A stretch of DNA of 64,000 nt from JAAXKN01 sp036261625 (GTDB taxonomy: Bacteria > Bacteroidota > Ignavibacteria > Ignavibacteriales > SURF-24): positions 1-64,000 of the forward strand of contig DATAKL010000037.1 in NCBI GenBank assembly GCA_036261625.1, given 5' to 3'. A program made the position numbers and the translations under genes. Below, piece by piece: positions 26,074-35,736 of the stretch. Within the stretch, counting starts at the first letter, position 1, and every line of letters begins with the position of its first letter. The notes below the pieces were generated by a model that saw only the letters and a list, made by a program, of their open reading frames with translations, was not told the origin of the DNA and searched no databases.

Positions 26074-27378
26074 ATGAAGAAATTACTTGTTCTCTCTCTG
26101 ATCGCTTTATCAATTTTTCTTTTAAGCAGCTGCTCAAAAGATAACGTTACAACTCCTGAAAAGAGTGGAGTAGAGCTCACAATGGGCAAAGTGTCCTTAC
26201 GAATCGATAAGGTAAATGCTCCTTCTGATGTATCTGTGGTTACGGCCACTCTTTCGAGGACTGAGGGCGACACACTCATTAAAGACCTCAGCATGATAGG
26301 AGATTCCTCAAGTGCCGAGATTTCTTTTGAGAACATTAAAACAGGCGTCTGGCACTTAAGGATTGAAGCCAAAAACACGGCAAACGCAGTCCTTTACTCC
26401 GGTGAAACAGATATTCTGATTGAGGACTCAAAGACCACAGAGGTATATCTTACTCTTACACCCAAGCCGACCGGAATGGGGAGCGTTTATATCAGCGTAA
26501 AGTGGGGAACTCCGGGCGGCTGGACTGATTATCCCGGAAACCCCGTCTTTACAGGCAGCCAGGCACTTGGAAATCCTTTTGGAGGAGTGGCGGCATCAAA
26601 AGTGCTCTTTGAAAACGGCAAGTACAGAATGTGGTATATGAACACATATGAGGCAGGAAACGGAGACATCAACTACGCCGAGTCTGTTGACGGCATCCAC
26701 TGGCATAACGTATTGGATAAACCTGTTCTGACGCACGGCAAACCCGGAAGCTGGGACAGCCTGATGGTGGGTATTACATCCTTAGTAAAGGATGAGGAAG
26801 GCTACAAAATGTATTATTATGCTTTCGGCAGCGGAAACAGAAGCAATTATGCTACCGGACTGGCATACTCCCAGGACGGCATTACATGGCAGAAGAAACC
26901 TGAACCTATAATTGCTTCAACCGATCCGGATGCCGGCACCTGCTTTTCAGGTGCGGTGAAAAAGGGGAGCATGTATTATATGTTTTATACATCCCTCTAC
27001 ACACCCTATAATATTAATATGGCAGAGTCGCAGGATGGAATACACTGGACGAAATATTCGGGAAACCCTGTTGTGAGGCCTGACCAGCCTTGGGAGTATA
27101 ATGGTATAATTTATCCGAGCGTAATATATGACGGAAAGCAGTTTATAATGGTTTACGGTGTTTCGGACAGGAATGCCCTTGGGCTCGCAACTTCTACTGA
27201 TGGCATTACATGGAAGAAGGATTCCCGGAATCCTGTCATTAAGCTGCAGGATACATACAGACAATGGACAAGTGTATTGAACTATCCCTGGCTTCTGAAG
27301 ACTGGGAATGAAATGAGGATCTATTATACCGGTGCTGTCAACGGACAATTTGAAATGGCTGCGGCCATCTGTAATTAG
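26074..27378 (+). CDS. Lipoprotein with glycosidase-like beta-propeller, copy 2
   Basis: A 434-residue paralogue of the preceding protein, alike from the lipobox (FLLSSC, Cys20) to the end, including the invariant stretch LTLTPKPTGMGSVYIS and the blades NGKYRMWYMN, YAESVDGIHWHNV, GLAYSQDGITW, NMAESQDGIHW and GLATSTDGITW. The last blade differs most (WTSVLNYPWLLKTGNEMRIYYTG). An AGGGAAAAG site precedes the ATG. The two genes form one transcription unit produced by tandem duplication. Confidence 0.75.
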   Translation: MKKLLVLSLIALSIFLLSSCSKDNVTTPEKSGVELTMGKVSLRIDKVNAPSDVSVVTATLSRTEGDTLIKDLSMIGDSSSAEISFENIKTGVWHLRIEAKNTANAVLYSGETDILIEDSKTTEVYLTLTPKPTGMGSVYISVKWGTPGGWTDYPGNPVFTGSQALGNPFGGVAASKVLFENGKYRMWYMNTYEAGNGDINYAESVDGIHWHNVLDKPVLTHGKPGSWDSLMVGITSLVKDEEGYKMYYYAFGSGNRSNYATGLAYSQDGITWQKKPEPIIASTDPDAGTCFSGAVKKGSMYYMFYTSLYTPYNINMAESQDGIHWTKYSGNPVVRPDQPWEYNGIIYPSVIYDGKQFIMVYGVSDRNALGLATSTDGITWKKDSRNPVIKLQDTYRQWTSVLNYPWLLKTGNEMRIYYTGAVNGQFEMAAAICN

Positions 27379-27410
27379 ATACTCCCAATTCAATAAATGC
27401 CGGGGCTTTA

Positions 27411-28172
27411 CTAAGCCCTTGCTATCAGCGCCAGCTCGGAGAAAAGTTCAGGTCTCAGGCGGGCTATTCTATCTTCAAGGGCTTCACTTAAGAAGACCTT
27501 TATTGAGTAGCCCAGTTTTTCTACAGAAGTGAAGCCGCACCTTGTCAAAAGCATCTTCGAAAGAGACCTGTATGTGAAGTAGTGCAGGTGCCCTTCATCA
27601 AAAAGATCCACCGGCTTGTTGTAGTATGTTATAAGCCCTTCATCCGTTGATGAGGTAGAAGGGAAAATTCCTCTCAGGAGTTTGAGTCTCCTGTGGTATA
27701 GCGCCATGTTCGGTGTGTCGATGTAAACGATACCTCCAGGCTTTAAGATCTGTCTTACTTTCTGCATCGCTCCAAGGGGATCTACAAGATGTTCTATGAG
27801 GGCAACCATTATAACCGCATCATACTTGGGAAGACTTTCTACGGGAATATCATCGCAGTTTATCTGTTCTACTTTTATCCTCGGGTCGGTTACGCTCTTC
27901 CTTAGTCCCTCGACTCTCACATTTGAAAAGTCGCTTATTGTATAGCTCTTAAAACTCATGCCAGCATTTATAAAGCTGCGGGCAAGGGTTCCAGATCCCG
28001 CGCCGAGTTCCAGAATATCCCCGCCGTTAAAGTATTGGGGAAAATACTTCAGGCATGCTTCAAGTCTGTTATTCGGATATTTTTTCAGTTTCACATAGTC
28101 ATCTGAAGCCTTCTGAGCCTCAAGCCTGTATTTGCCGTCATAAAACTCTGTCAGTCTTTCATTATCCTGCAT
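27411..28172 (-). CDS. Class I SAM-dependent methyltransferase
   Basis: A 253-residue methyltransferase: SAM loop DILELGAGSGTLARSFI, then YDAVIMVALIEHLVDPLGAMQKVRQILKPGGIVYIDTPN, typical of the Methyltransf_23 (UbiG-like) group found in polysaccharide clusters, where they modify sugars. It is last in a likely unit with a glycosyltransferase, an FkbM-like methyltransferase and a GT2 (31211 to 27411, minus strand). A GGGAACCCATGCAG context lies at the start. Confidence 0.85.
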   Translation of the reverse strand: MQDNERLTEFYDGKYRLEAQKASDDYVKLKKYPNNRLEACLKYFPQYFNGGDILELGAGSGTLARSFINAGMSFKSYTISDFSNVRVEGLRKSVTDPRIKVEQINCDDIPVESLPKYDAVIMVALIEHLVDPLGAMQKVRQILKPGGIVYIDTPNMALYHRRLKLLRGIFPSTSSTDEGLITYYNKPVDLFDEGHLHYFTYRSLSKMLLTRCGFTSVEKLGYSIKVFLSEALEDRIARLRPELFSELALIARA

Positions 28173-28200
28173 GGGTTCCCTTTCTTAAAAGTGCCGGAGG

Positions 28201-29439
28201 TTATTTTACGTCCGGCTTCAGTTTCAAATTACTCCCGCCTACAAAATTAAAGGCATCAAGAAATCCTTTTATGACCGTATGAATATTAATTTCCTCTCTG
28301 ATTATGCGGGCTGAATTTTCTCCCATAGCCTCTGTCAGCCTGGGATTTGAGAAAAGGTAGTTTATTTTATCAAAAAGATCATCTTCACTGCCTTCAGTAA
28401 AATACTTGCCGTTATATTCATCCCTGACCAGTTTCTTTTCAGTCCCGTCACAGACAGAACAGATGACAGGTTTTCCAAAAAGCATTGCCTCGTTAATTGA
28501 AAGCCCGCCCATGCCGGCCAGAACATAGAGGGTGGACTCGGTAAAATACTGCCCGAGGAGTTTCGGATCGTATACTCCGCCTATAAAAATGACGTCTGAA
28601 AGCCCTAGTGACTTAACCAGACTTTCGAGCTCTTCTTTCTGCGGACCATAACCGATGATGAGAAGTTCTGAATCGGGATAAATCTTCTTAAGGCGTGCAA
28701 AAACCTTTATCAATAGGTCTACTCTTTTCCATTCGACCAGACGCCCCACGTGCAGAATCCTGTGCTTGTTTAGGGGCAGGAGCCTCTCCTTTGAGCGGTC
28801 AATCTCTTCTTTTACCTTAAAGAGCACGTCTGTATCCGGGGAGTTATAGCTGACGAAAATTTTATGTCTCTCAACTCCGTAGCTGCCTAGAATGTCCTGA
28901 GCATCCACATAGTTTAAGTGGGCATCCACCTGATTGAAGTAAAACCTGCGTATCCTGGTAAGAAAGAGAATATTCAGGTACTTTAAGAAACCTTTGAAAT
29001 TTGTAAAAAGACCCGTGTCCTTTGGGAGCTCGCCAAGATCTTTATAGAACTCAACTGCCTCTTCAAATTTGGGAAGTCTGAAAGGGATATCCCTGTCGAT
29101 AACTTTTACTTTGGAAAACTTAATCCGGATGTAATTAAAGATATTCAGGTAGAACGCCATTATATAAGGCCAGCCTGCAACCACAACATCAGGCTTCTCC
29201 TTTTCCAGGACATCAAAGAAACCCTTAAAAAATGTTTTTCCGAACCAGGTTCTGTATTCCTCCAGGTGATAGGTCCGGAAGTTTATCCCTTCCTTTGTCA
29301 GGTGAACGCCCTCTCCGATTGTCTTTCCCTTCTGCAGCGGGACAACCACCAGAGCCTCAAGTCCTTCAATGTCATTCAGGCGGTTTAAGACTAAGTTAAG
29401 ATAGTGAGGCAAGCCTCCGAAAATAAATAAAACTTTCAT
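28201..29439 (-). CDS. Glycosyltransferase family 4
   Basis: A GT-B glycosyltransferase of 412 residues from Met at 29439 (MKVLFIFGGLPHYLN). The donor domain has ILHVGRLVEWKRVDLLIKVFARL, LLIIGYGPQKEELESLV, and LYVLAGMGGLSINEAMLFGKPVICS with the conserved Glu. An alternative start at 29499 overlaps the upstream stop as ATGA and would add a 20-residue basic leader; the overlap argues for it, the family alignment for the shorter form. It probably works with the adjacent methyltransferases on a surface glycan. Confidence 0.82.
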   Translation of the reverse strand: MKVLFIFGGLPHYLNLVLNRLNDIEGLEALVVVPLQKGKTIGEGVHLTKEGINFRTYHLEEYRTWFGKTFFKGFFDVLEKEKPDVVVAGWPYIMAFYLNIFNYIRIKFSKVKVIDRDIPFRLPKFEEAVEFYKDLGELPKDTGLFTNFKGFLKYLNILFLTRIRRFYFNQVDAHLNYVDAQDILGSYGVERHKIFVSYNSPDTDVLFKVKEEIDRSKERLLPLNKHRILHVGRLVEWKRVDLLIKVFARLKKIYPDSELLIIGYGPQKEELESLVKSLGLSDVIFIGGVYDPKLLGQYFTESTLYVLAGMGGLSINEAMLFGKPVICSVCDGTEKKLVRDEYNGKYFTEGSEDDLFDKINYLFSNPRLTEAMGENSARIIREEINIHTVIKGFLDAFNFVGGSNLKLKPDVK

Positions 29440-29495
29440 TTGACCTGTTAAAATTAAAAACTTTCCCCGGGATTTATAAAACTTTAAGCTAAGCT

Positions 29496-30176
29496 TCATG
29501 CCTGCTTTTTCTGGGCCACAAGGACCATAATGTCGCGCGAGGGTTCCTCATCTTTTACTTCAAGGATTTTGTAGCCTTTTTTTTCAAGGAGCTCTTTTAC
29601 AAGCGCTGTGGGTGAACCCAAATCGCCATGCGATTCAACAATAATAACCCCGGGACTAATGGCAAGGTCAGCTAAAACTTCCTTTTCGCCCCCTTCGCAG
29701 TCCATCTCCAGAACGTCGCAGTCCGGTATATCTACAATCTTTTTTGCCCCTTCCATTTCTCCCCATACGTTAACAGGGGAGCCTACATATCCATGAATGA
29801 CAGAGCCTTCAAGCCTGTATTCCTTCCATGTCTTCAGTATATTCCGGGCTCTTTCCCTGCTTGCTTCTATCAGTGTAACAGCGCCTCCCAGTTCCATGGC
29901 CACAATACCTGTAATTCCATAGCCGCCTCCGATTATAGTAACTCTGTCGCCTTTCTTTACAAACCTCTTAAGAGCGGCTATGCTGTTCTCCTCGTAGTTC
30001 TTGACATCGGTTTTATTGCGTGTGCGGGAGAAAAGCCTGTCTATTTTATATAATGAGGGATCCTTCACACGGTATCCGCCAAGGTTGATATATGCTCCTT
30101 TAGGGCTTAACTTTCTTACGAGCATCCATAAGGGGCGCACAAAGGAAAATGCTTTTTCTGAAAAATTGTTGTCCAT
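29496..30176 (-). CDS. FkbM-like SAM-dependent methyltransferase
   Basis: A 226-residue protein. VTIIGGGYGITGIVAMELGGAVTLIEA looks like a SAM-binding loop, and CDVLEMDCEGGEKEVLADL is the FkbM signature region (usually LKIDVEGAE). FkbM enzymes add O-methyl groups, often to sugars. It lies 15 bp downstream of the GT2 gene and overlaps or abuts the next glycosyltransferase gene, so it belongs to the glycan unit. Confidence 0.75.
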   Translation of the reverse strand: MDNNFSEKAFSFVRPLWMLVRKLSPKGAYINLGGYRVKDPSLYKIDRLFSRTRNKTDVKNYEENSIAALKRFVKKGDRVTIIGGGYGITGIVAMELGGAVTLIEASRERARNILKTWKEYRLEGSVIHGYVGSPVNVWGEMEGAKKIVDIPDCDVLEMDCEGGEKEVLADLAISPGVIIVESHGDLGSPTALVKELLEKKGYKILEVKDEEPSRDIMVLVAQKKQA

Positions 30177-30191
30177 CTGTTTTTCTAAAGT

Positions 30192-31211
30192 TTAATTGAA
30201 ATAAGCAGTGTCTTTTTTTCCTAAATTGCCTTTTAATCCGTCGCCGACGGCAAGGCTTATGATCCTGCCATTAAGCTTATTTTTGTTCATCCATAATACT
30301 AATTTTAGAATCACTAAGTAAAGGAATTTATTCAATTTATATGAGAGCCTGTGCCGGTTGAGAATGAATTTTTCAAAATAAACACGGTTTCTGATCTGGT
30401 AATAATACCTGTGTTTGTTTGTTTGATTCATCAGGGGCAGTTTAAGAAATGTAGCCCGGTCTTCCGGCTGAAACCATTTTTCATCGATGTCGGTAATTCT
30501 GCTGTTGAATAAAACGATGATCCTTCCGCCCATTCTGACTATTCTGTTTGAATACTCTGTGTCGTCTGTATAAAGAAAAAGATCTTCATTCGGATAACCG
30601 ATTTTATCCAAAAGCTTCTTCTGAAAAAACAATCCGCCGTAATATGAGGCGCTGACATTTCCATGGGAAAGATCTCCTTTGGCACCTACGGCATTATTCT
30701 CAGAGTTATGGCTTAATGACCTCAGAAAGAAACCTTTGATGCTGAAGCCCAGAAAGCCGTCCATACTTCCGATTACAAGATCGGGCTTATTCTGAAGAAC
30801 CGCAGTCTTATAGATCTCTCTTCCGGGACGGGAGGAGAGCAGTGCAACGCTGCTTTCCTTGTCTTTTTCATTTAAGCCCTGCCAGAAAGTTTTCAGAACC
30901 TCAAGCGAACCCTCTTCAGGCACATTGTCGTCATCTAAAAGCCATACAAAGTCACACGCCTCATCGCGAAAAAATTCCTTAAGTCCTCTTGAATATCCTC
31001 CTGCAGATCCGGTGTTTTCATCCAGGTATATTACTTTCAGTTTGGAAGCGTTCTTTTCTTCCAGGTTTTTCAGACGGTTCCTGCTTTCAGCCTCAGAATT
31101 ATTGTCAACAACAATGACCCCGGTAATATCCGACTTAAAGAGACTTTCTATTACCTCCTTAAGTAAGTTAAACCTGTTGTTGTAAGTTACTATTACTGCA
31201 CAGACATTCAT
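30192..31211 (-). CDS. Glycosyltransferase family 2, GlfT/rhamnosyltransferase-like
   Basis: A 339-residue GT-A enzyme: VCAVIVTYNNRFNLLKEVIESLF, then VIVVDNNSEAESR (first Asp), the donor metal motif FVWLLDDDNVPEEGSLEVL, and FLYTDDTEYSNRIVRMGG with the acceptor-region acids. This arrangement is typical of galactofuranosyl- and rhamnosyltransferases. It heads the minus-strand unit; 31212-31598 upstream is a shared divergent region. Confidence 0.85.
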   Translation of the reverse strand: MNVCAVIVTYNNRFNLLKEVIESLFKSDITGVIVVDNNSEAESRNRLKNLEEKNASKLKVIYLDENTGSAGGYSRGLKEFFRDEACDFVWLLDDDNVPEEGSLEVLKTFWQGLNEKDKESSVALLSSRPGREIYKTAVLQNKPDLVIGSMDGFLGFSIKGFFLRSLSHNSENNAVGAKGDLSHGNVSASYYGGLFFQKKLLDKIGYPNEDLFLYTDDTEYSNRIVRMGGRIIVLFNSRITDIDEKWFQPEDRATFLKLPLMNQTNKHRYYYQIRNRVYFEKFILNRHRLSYKLNKFLYLVILKLVLWMNKNKLNGRIISLAVGDGLKGNLGKKDTAYFN

Positions 31212-31598
31212 TTTTCGGGATCCGGATCTTACCTTGTCATAACGGTATTGGTGTTAGGTTTTATTAATAATCAGAATACTGGGAATCATACCTTTCTTTC
31301 AGATCTTTGCTTATCTTAAATGTGTTTTGTTCCATAAGTCATTTCCCGTCACACGGTATCTTAATATGGCAGCCTATCTTTTACATGGCCGGGCCTTTTA
31401 CTGTTACTAAATTTACGGAAAATATTTCATTAATGGGATAAATCCATCTGAGAGAGGACGGTTATTGGAGAATTTGAGAATTATTTATAGAATAAAATAG
31501 CTATATTTGCTATTCAAAGGTCACAATGACACAAGGCTCCTTTTTATGGGCAGCATATCACTTATTTAATGAACAGGAATTAAGGTAGACATTCATAA
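31212..31598. promoter_or_regulatory. Divergent intergenic region with TAnnTTTG promoter box
   Basis: No gene in these 387 bp. On the plus strand TATATTTG at 31502-31509 matches the Bacteroidota -7 element and would give an mRNA leader of roughly 80 bases for the flippase gene. The minus-strand promoter of the GT2 gene must also lie here but no clear box was found. Confidence 0.5.
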
Positions 31599-33098
31599 AT
31601 GGGAATTGTAATACGCCAGAGCGCAAAGACGCTGTTTGTAACGTATCTGGGTTTTTTAATAGGATATGTCAATACTCTTATACTCTATCCGCTCGCGTTA
31701 TCAGTTGAGCAGATAGGGCTTCAGAGAATACTGATCGATGCGACGGTATTTTTTGCCTCCTTTGCGGCCCTGGGTGCTACGAACATACCGCTCAGATATT
31801 TTCCATACTTCAGGGATCCGGAGAAGGAGCATAACGGATTTCTTTTCTTCCTTTTGACCTTAAGTTTCTGCGGATATATAATATTTGTAATATTGTTTCT
31901 TCTTCTGAAGAATTCCCTCATAAGCGTCTATTCCAGCAATGCGCTTCAGCTTACGAAATATTATTATTACCTGATCCCTTTTACGCTCATTCAGCTTATG
32001 ATGATTATATTCGAAGTCTATACGCTCGTTCAGCTGAAGCCCGTTGTGCCTAGATTTATTCGTGAAATTGTAATAAGAGTTCTCCTGGCACTTGGAGTTC
32101 TTGGGGTGCTTTACAAGGTAATTACATTCAATACATTTGTAGACCTGATACCGGTTATTTACCTCCTGGCCTTCATACTCCTTGTATTTTATGTCTACTC
32201 GATCAGGGCACTTTTTCTGCGCCCTAATTTCGGCGTCTTTAAAAGCCCGCAGTTTAAGGGAATTCTTGTCTTTGGGGGCTTTGTGCTCCTTGGCAACAGC
32301 AGCGACATTATAATAAGAAACATAGACAGCCTTATGCTCAGCTCGTACTCGGGACTAAGGAGCACGGGAATCTATACCATCGCACTCTATATTGCCCTGG
32401 TGCTCGAGATACCCCGGCGCTCTATGGCACAGGTGGTCATCCCCCTGGTTGCAGAAGCCACTAAAAACGGGGATGTAAAAAAAATCGATGAATTATATAA
32501 AAAGTCCTCCTTAAACCAGATGATCATCGGAGGGCTCCTTTTCCTCGTAATCTGGTGCAATATCGACAACATTTTTAAGTTTATTCCGAATGGCAACACG
32601 TTCGCCATTGGCAAATGGGTGGTTTTTTATCTGGGGCTCAGCAAGGTCTTCGATATGGCCATGGGTGTAAATGCCGAAATTGTAACGACCTCTAAATATT
32701 ATAAGTACGACATCTTCTTTTATGCAGGGCTGAGTCTAATGGCTATTGGCACCAACATGCTTCTAATACCCGTCCTCGGACTTACCGGCGCATCAATAGC
32801 CACGGCCATTTCAATATTTGTTTTTAATTCAGTAAGGTTTGTTTTTATCTGGTATATCTATAAAATTCAGCCCTTTACAAAAGATACACTCAAAGTGCTT
32901 GCAATAGCGGGCTTTATGCTTCTTTTTAACTATATGCTTCCTCATATGCCGGGGCATTTTGTCTGGGACGTTGCCGTGCGCGGATTCCTCATCACAGTGA
33001 TATTTTCCATCCTGATACTCTTCTTCAGAGCCTCAGAAGATATAAACAGCACACTGGCCAGAGTCCTGAAAAGGTATTTGGAAAAAGTCCGCAGATAG
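31599..33098 (+). CDS. Polysaccharide flippase (Wzx/MATE-like oligosaccharide transporter)
   Basis: A 499-residue inner-membrane protein with about 12-14 helices, the layout of the MOP superfamily. The N-terminus (SAKTLFVTYLGFLIGYVNTLILYPLALSVEQIGLQRIL) and the internal segment GNSSDIIIRNIDSLMLSSYSGLRSTGIYTIALYIALVLEIPRRSMAQVVIPLVAE are typical of Wzx-type flippases that move lipid-linked sugars. It is the only flippase in the glycan region, so it probably exports the product of the neighbouring transferases. Confidence 0.87.
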   Translation: MGIVIRQSAKTLFVTYLGFLIGYVNTLILYPLALSVEQIGLQRILIDATVFFASFAALGATNIPLRYFPYFRDPEKEHNGFLFFLLTLSFCGYIIFVILFLLLKNSLISVYSSNALQLTKYYYYLIPFTLIQLMMIIFEVYTLVQLKPVVPRFIREIVIRVLLALGVLGVLYKVITFNTFVDLIPVIYLLAFILLVFYVYSIRALFLRPNFGVFKSPQFKGILVFGGFVLLGNSSDIIIRNIDSLMLSSYSGLRSTGIYTIALYIALVLEIPRRSMAQVVIPLVAEATKNGDVKKIDELYKKSSLNQMIIGGLLFLVIWCNIDNIFKFIPNGNTFAIGKWVVFYLGLSKVFDMAMGVNAEIVTTSKYYKYDIFFYAGLSLMAIGTNMLLIPVLGLTGASIATAISIFVFNSVRFVFIWYIYKIQPFTKDTLKVLAIAGFMLLFNYMLPHMPGHFVWDVAVRGFLITVIFSILILFFRASEDINSTLARVLKRYLEKVRR

Positions 33099-33130
33099 GG
33101 AAGTTTAGAGTAGATTTGTTATAATAAAAA

Positions 33131-33166
33131 ACGGGCATTTCAGTTTTCTGAAAATGCCCGTTTTTC
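33131..33166. terminator. Bidirectional terminator
   Basis: ACGGGCATTT at 33131-33140 pairs with AAATGCCCGT, flanked by A and T runs on both sides. It lies between the flippase gene and the convergent YfhO gene. Confidence 0.85.
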
Positions 33167-33189
33167 ATTTAATCCTTATTTCTTAAGCC

Positions 33190-35736
33190 TTAAGGCTGAA
33201 GTTCCTGCTTCCTGTTTTTTGAATAGAACAGGCTTATTATCAGTATAAGTATAACAAGTGCGCTCAGCGTAAGCGCCACGTACTTGCTGATGGTAAAGCT
33301 TACAGGTGCATATCTGAATTCAATCCTGTGCTCGCCCTTCGGAACAATAATTCCGCGGAAGGCGTGGTTTACTCTGTATATCTTTGTCTCCTGCCCGTCA
33401 ATGGTTGCCTTCCACCCCTTGGGGAAATAAGTGTCCCCTAAGAACATGAAATTGTTTCCTGTTGCCCTGGCCTGAATCAAAATCGTTTCATCCTTGTACT
33501 GACTGATCTTGACATAGGCCTGTGTCGTGTCGGGACGGTCTACCTTCACGCTTCCTTCTTCTAAGAATGCCAGCTGTTTCGGGTCAAATGCGTTGTTCTT
33601 AACAAGGTTTAATATCTGAAGCGCCGGCTTAACTTCCACGTTGCTTACAAAGTATGCCCTCGGAAGAGCCCTGTCGTATCTGTAGACTGCAGTCTTCTCG
33701 TCTTTGGAGACTTCAGTAAGGTCCGTGAAATTTACCGGACGGTCGAATACAATATACTTTGTATTCAGCATCCTCCAGAGCGTCGGGTTTGCCGGAGTGC
33801 CTACGACGTCCATTATATCCTGATAATATCTCGGCTTAATGCCCGAATAACCGTAAAGATCCTGTACGAGGAAATATGCGTTAAAGTTGGCATCGTTTCC
33901 AACCGAACCAAGAGATCCGTCCTGCTTCAGGTTAAGTATGCGGAAAGGCTCTTGGTCGTTCTGAGCCTTTATGGCTGAAATATAGAAAGGCTGCGTAAAC
34001 GCCTCATCCATATTTGCTTCCTGTATGTACTCGCCTCCGCGGCTGTCAATTCTGAAGAGGTCGAATATGGTAAAGACTACTACAGCCAGGAGCAAGAGGT
34101 CGCGGCTTATCTTCTGATTTATGTATGTAAGCCCGAGACCGAATGTGAGTGCTGCCAGTGCAAGAGCTATATGTGTATCTGAAAGGAACATATCAGATGC
34201 ATAGTCTGCAAGCTGTTTTAAGTACTGAGGGTTCTTACCCGACTCGGTTAATCTTGCCGTAAACCAGTCCCTGAGCACTCCGCTTAAGACAAACGAAAGA
34301 ACGAGGAGTGCCGTAAACCCGTATGCCGCAAATTTTATTATCTTCTCGGCCTTTAAGTCCTTCTCCGTTCTTAAGCTGATAATTTTATGAAGACCGATAC
34401 CGGCCAAAAACGGGAAACTTAACTGCACAAGCACCAGTATCATTGAAGGGACACGGAACTTGTCGAAGTAGGGAAAGTAATAGAACATCAGATCAAATAC
34501 AGGCGAGAACGTCTTCCCGAACGATATTAGAAGCGCCAGGCCGGACAATATTGTAAGGAACTGAACAAAAGGATCCTTCCAGCAGGTAAAGACTGCAAAG
34601 AGCCCCAGAAGGAAGACCAGCACACCCATATACATTGCAACATCCACCATTTCCATCTGCCCGAAATATGTGTTGACCCTGTATTCCTGCCCGTTCGTAA
34701 GAGGCCCCTCGTAGGTCGAGTTTCCGAATCCGTAGTAAGAGGGGATAAGGAATGTCATTACCTCGCCGGGAGAAAACGACCACATTGTGTGGTAATTGTA
34801 ATAAGCCTGCCCTGAAGTCGCTTCAGCACCCTTTGCTGCGGCGCCCTGTGTTTCAACAACACTTTTGCCCCCTCTGGTCGAGTAGGGTGAATACTCATAG
34901 ATCTGTGTCAGGTTGTCGCTCTGTATGAGTATGGCAATGAATGCTGCAGCGGCAAATACACCCAGCGACTTCAAAAGCTGGCGTGTAAGCAGGCTGTCTT
35001 TTTTCAGGAGTGAACGGATGATGTAATAAGCAAAATAGATCCCAACTGCAAAAAGCGTGTAGAAGATGATCTGCACGTGCCAGCTCTGAACGAGTAACTG
35101 AAGCGCAATGGTCAGAATAGCAAAGTCCAGAAGCCTGATCTTCTTCTGGAACCTGAGGAGCATGAGAAGAACCAGCGGGTACATGCAAAGAGACGTAAGC
35201 TTTGTTACGTGCCCTATGTAGAGAAAGACTACAAGACCGGTACTGAAACTCGCGGCAATTGCAGTAAACAAGCTGATCAGAGTGTTTTTAGTCTTAAACT
35301 TCATGAGGAAAAAGCTTGTAATTGCAAGTAAAATGAGGTACAGGCTCCAGACTGCGTACTCAACGCTGAAGATCTTCGTGAAGACCCAGCGGACACTTGT
35401 CAGTCCCACATATATGAGGTTAAACCACTTAAAGCCCACGCCCATAGCATAGGCCGGCATGCCGCAGAATATGTACGGGTTCCAGAGCGTAAAGCCGTTG
35501 TCGTGAGTGGCAACATAGGTTGAAAGACTCTTGCTCGTGATGATATCTCCCGACTGAAGCGTCTTGCCCCCGAAATACATCGGGCTGAAGAAGATTAAGA
35601 ACAGTATTAGCAGTACGGCAAGTGAAACCGGGGTCTGGTATTTCTCCGGTATTATCTTATCAACTGAAAATCCCTCTTTGGTCTCTTTGCCTGCCCTGGC
35701 CCCTGTGCCGATTGTTCTTTTTGTAGTTTTAGACAT
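33190..35736 (-). CDS. YfhO-family large membrane protein
   Basis: An 848-residue inner-membrane protein. A basic N-terminal tail of about 35 residues precedes some 12 helices beginning PVSLAVLLILFLIFFSPMYFGG, followed by a soluble beta-rich C-terminal part (FDRPVNFTDLTEV, YFPKGWKATIDGQETKIYRVNHAFRGIIVPKGEHRIEFRYAP) and one last helix. This is the YfhO layout; Gram-positive YfhO takes part in glycosylating wall polymers, and the family is GT-C-like. The ATG at 35736 follows a GGAG site and overlaps the upstream methyltransferase by 8 bp. Confidence 0.88.
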   Translation of the reverse strand: MSKTTKRTIGTGARAGKETKEGFSVDKIIPEKYQTPVSLAVLLILFLIFFSPMYFGGKTLQSGDIITSKSLSTYVATHDNGFTLWNPYIFCGMPAYAMGVGFKWFNLIYVGLTSVRWVFTKIFSVEYAVWSLYLILLAITSFFLMKFKTKNTLISLFTAIAASFSTGLVVFLYIGHVTKLTSLCMYPLVLLMLLRFQKKIRLLDFAILTIALQLLVQSWHVQIIFYTLFAVGIYFAYYIIRSLLKKDSLLTRQLLKSLGVFAAAAFIAILIQSDNLTQIYEYSPYSTRGGKSVVETQGAAAKGAEATSGQAYYNYHTMWSFSPGEVMTFLIPSYYGFGNSTYEGPLTNGQEYRVNTYFGQMEMVDVAMYMGVLVFLLGLFAVFTCWKDPFVQFLTILSGLALLISFGKTFSPVFDLMFYYFPYFDKFRVPSMILVLVQLSFPFLAGIGLHKIISLRTEKDLKAEKIIKFAAYGFTALLVLSFVLSGVLRDWFTARLTESGKNPQYLKQLADYASDMFLSDTHIALALAALTFGLGLTYINQKISRDLLLLAVVVFTIFDLFRIDSRGGEYIQEANMDEAFTQPFYISAIKAQNDQEPFRILNLKQDGSLGSVGNDANFNAYFLVQDLYGYSGIKPRYYQDIMDVVGTPANPTLWRMLNTKYIVFDRPVNFTDLTEVSKDEKTAVYRYDRALPRAYFVSNVEVKPALQILNLVKNNAFDPKQLAFLEEGSVKVDRPDTTQAYVKISQYKDETILIQARATGNNFMFLGDTYFPKGWKATIDGQETKIYRVNHAFRGIIVPKGEHRIEFRYAPVSFTISKYVALTLSALVILILIISLFYSKNRKQELQP

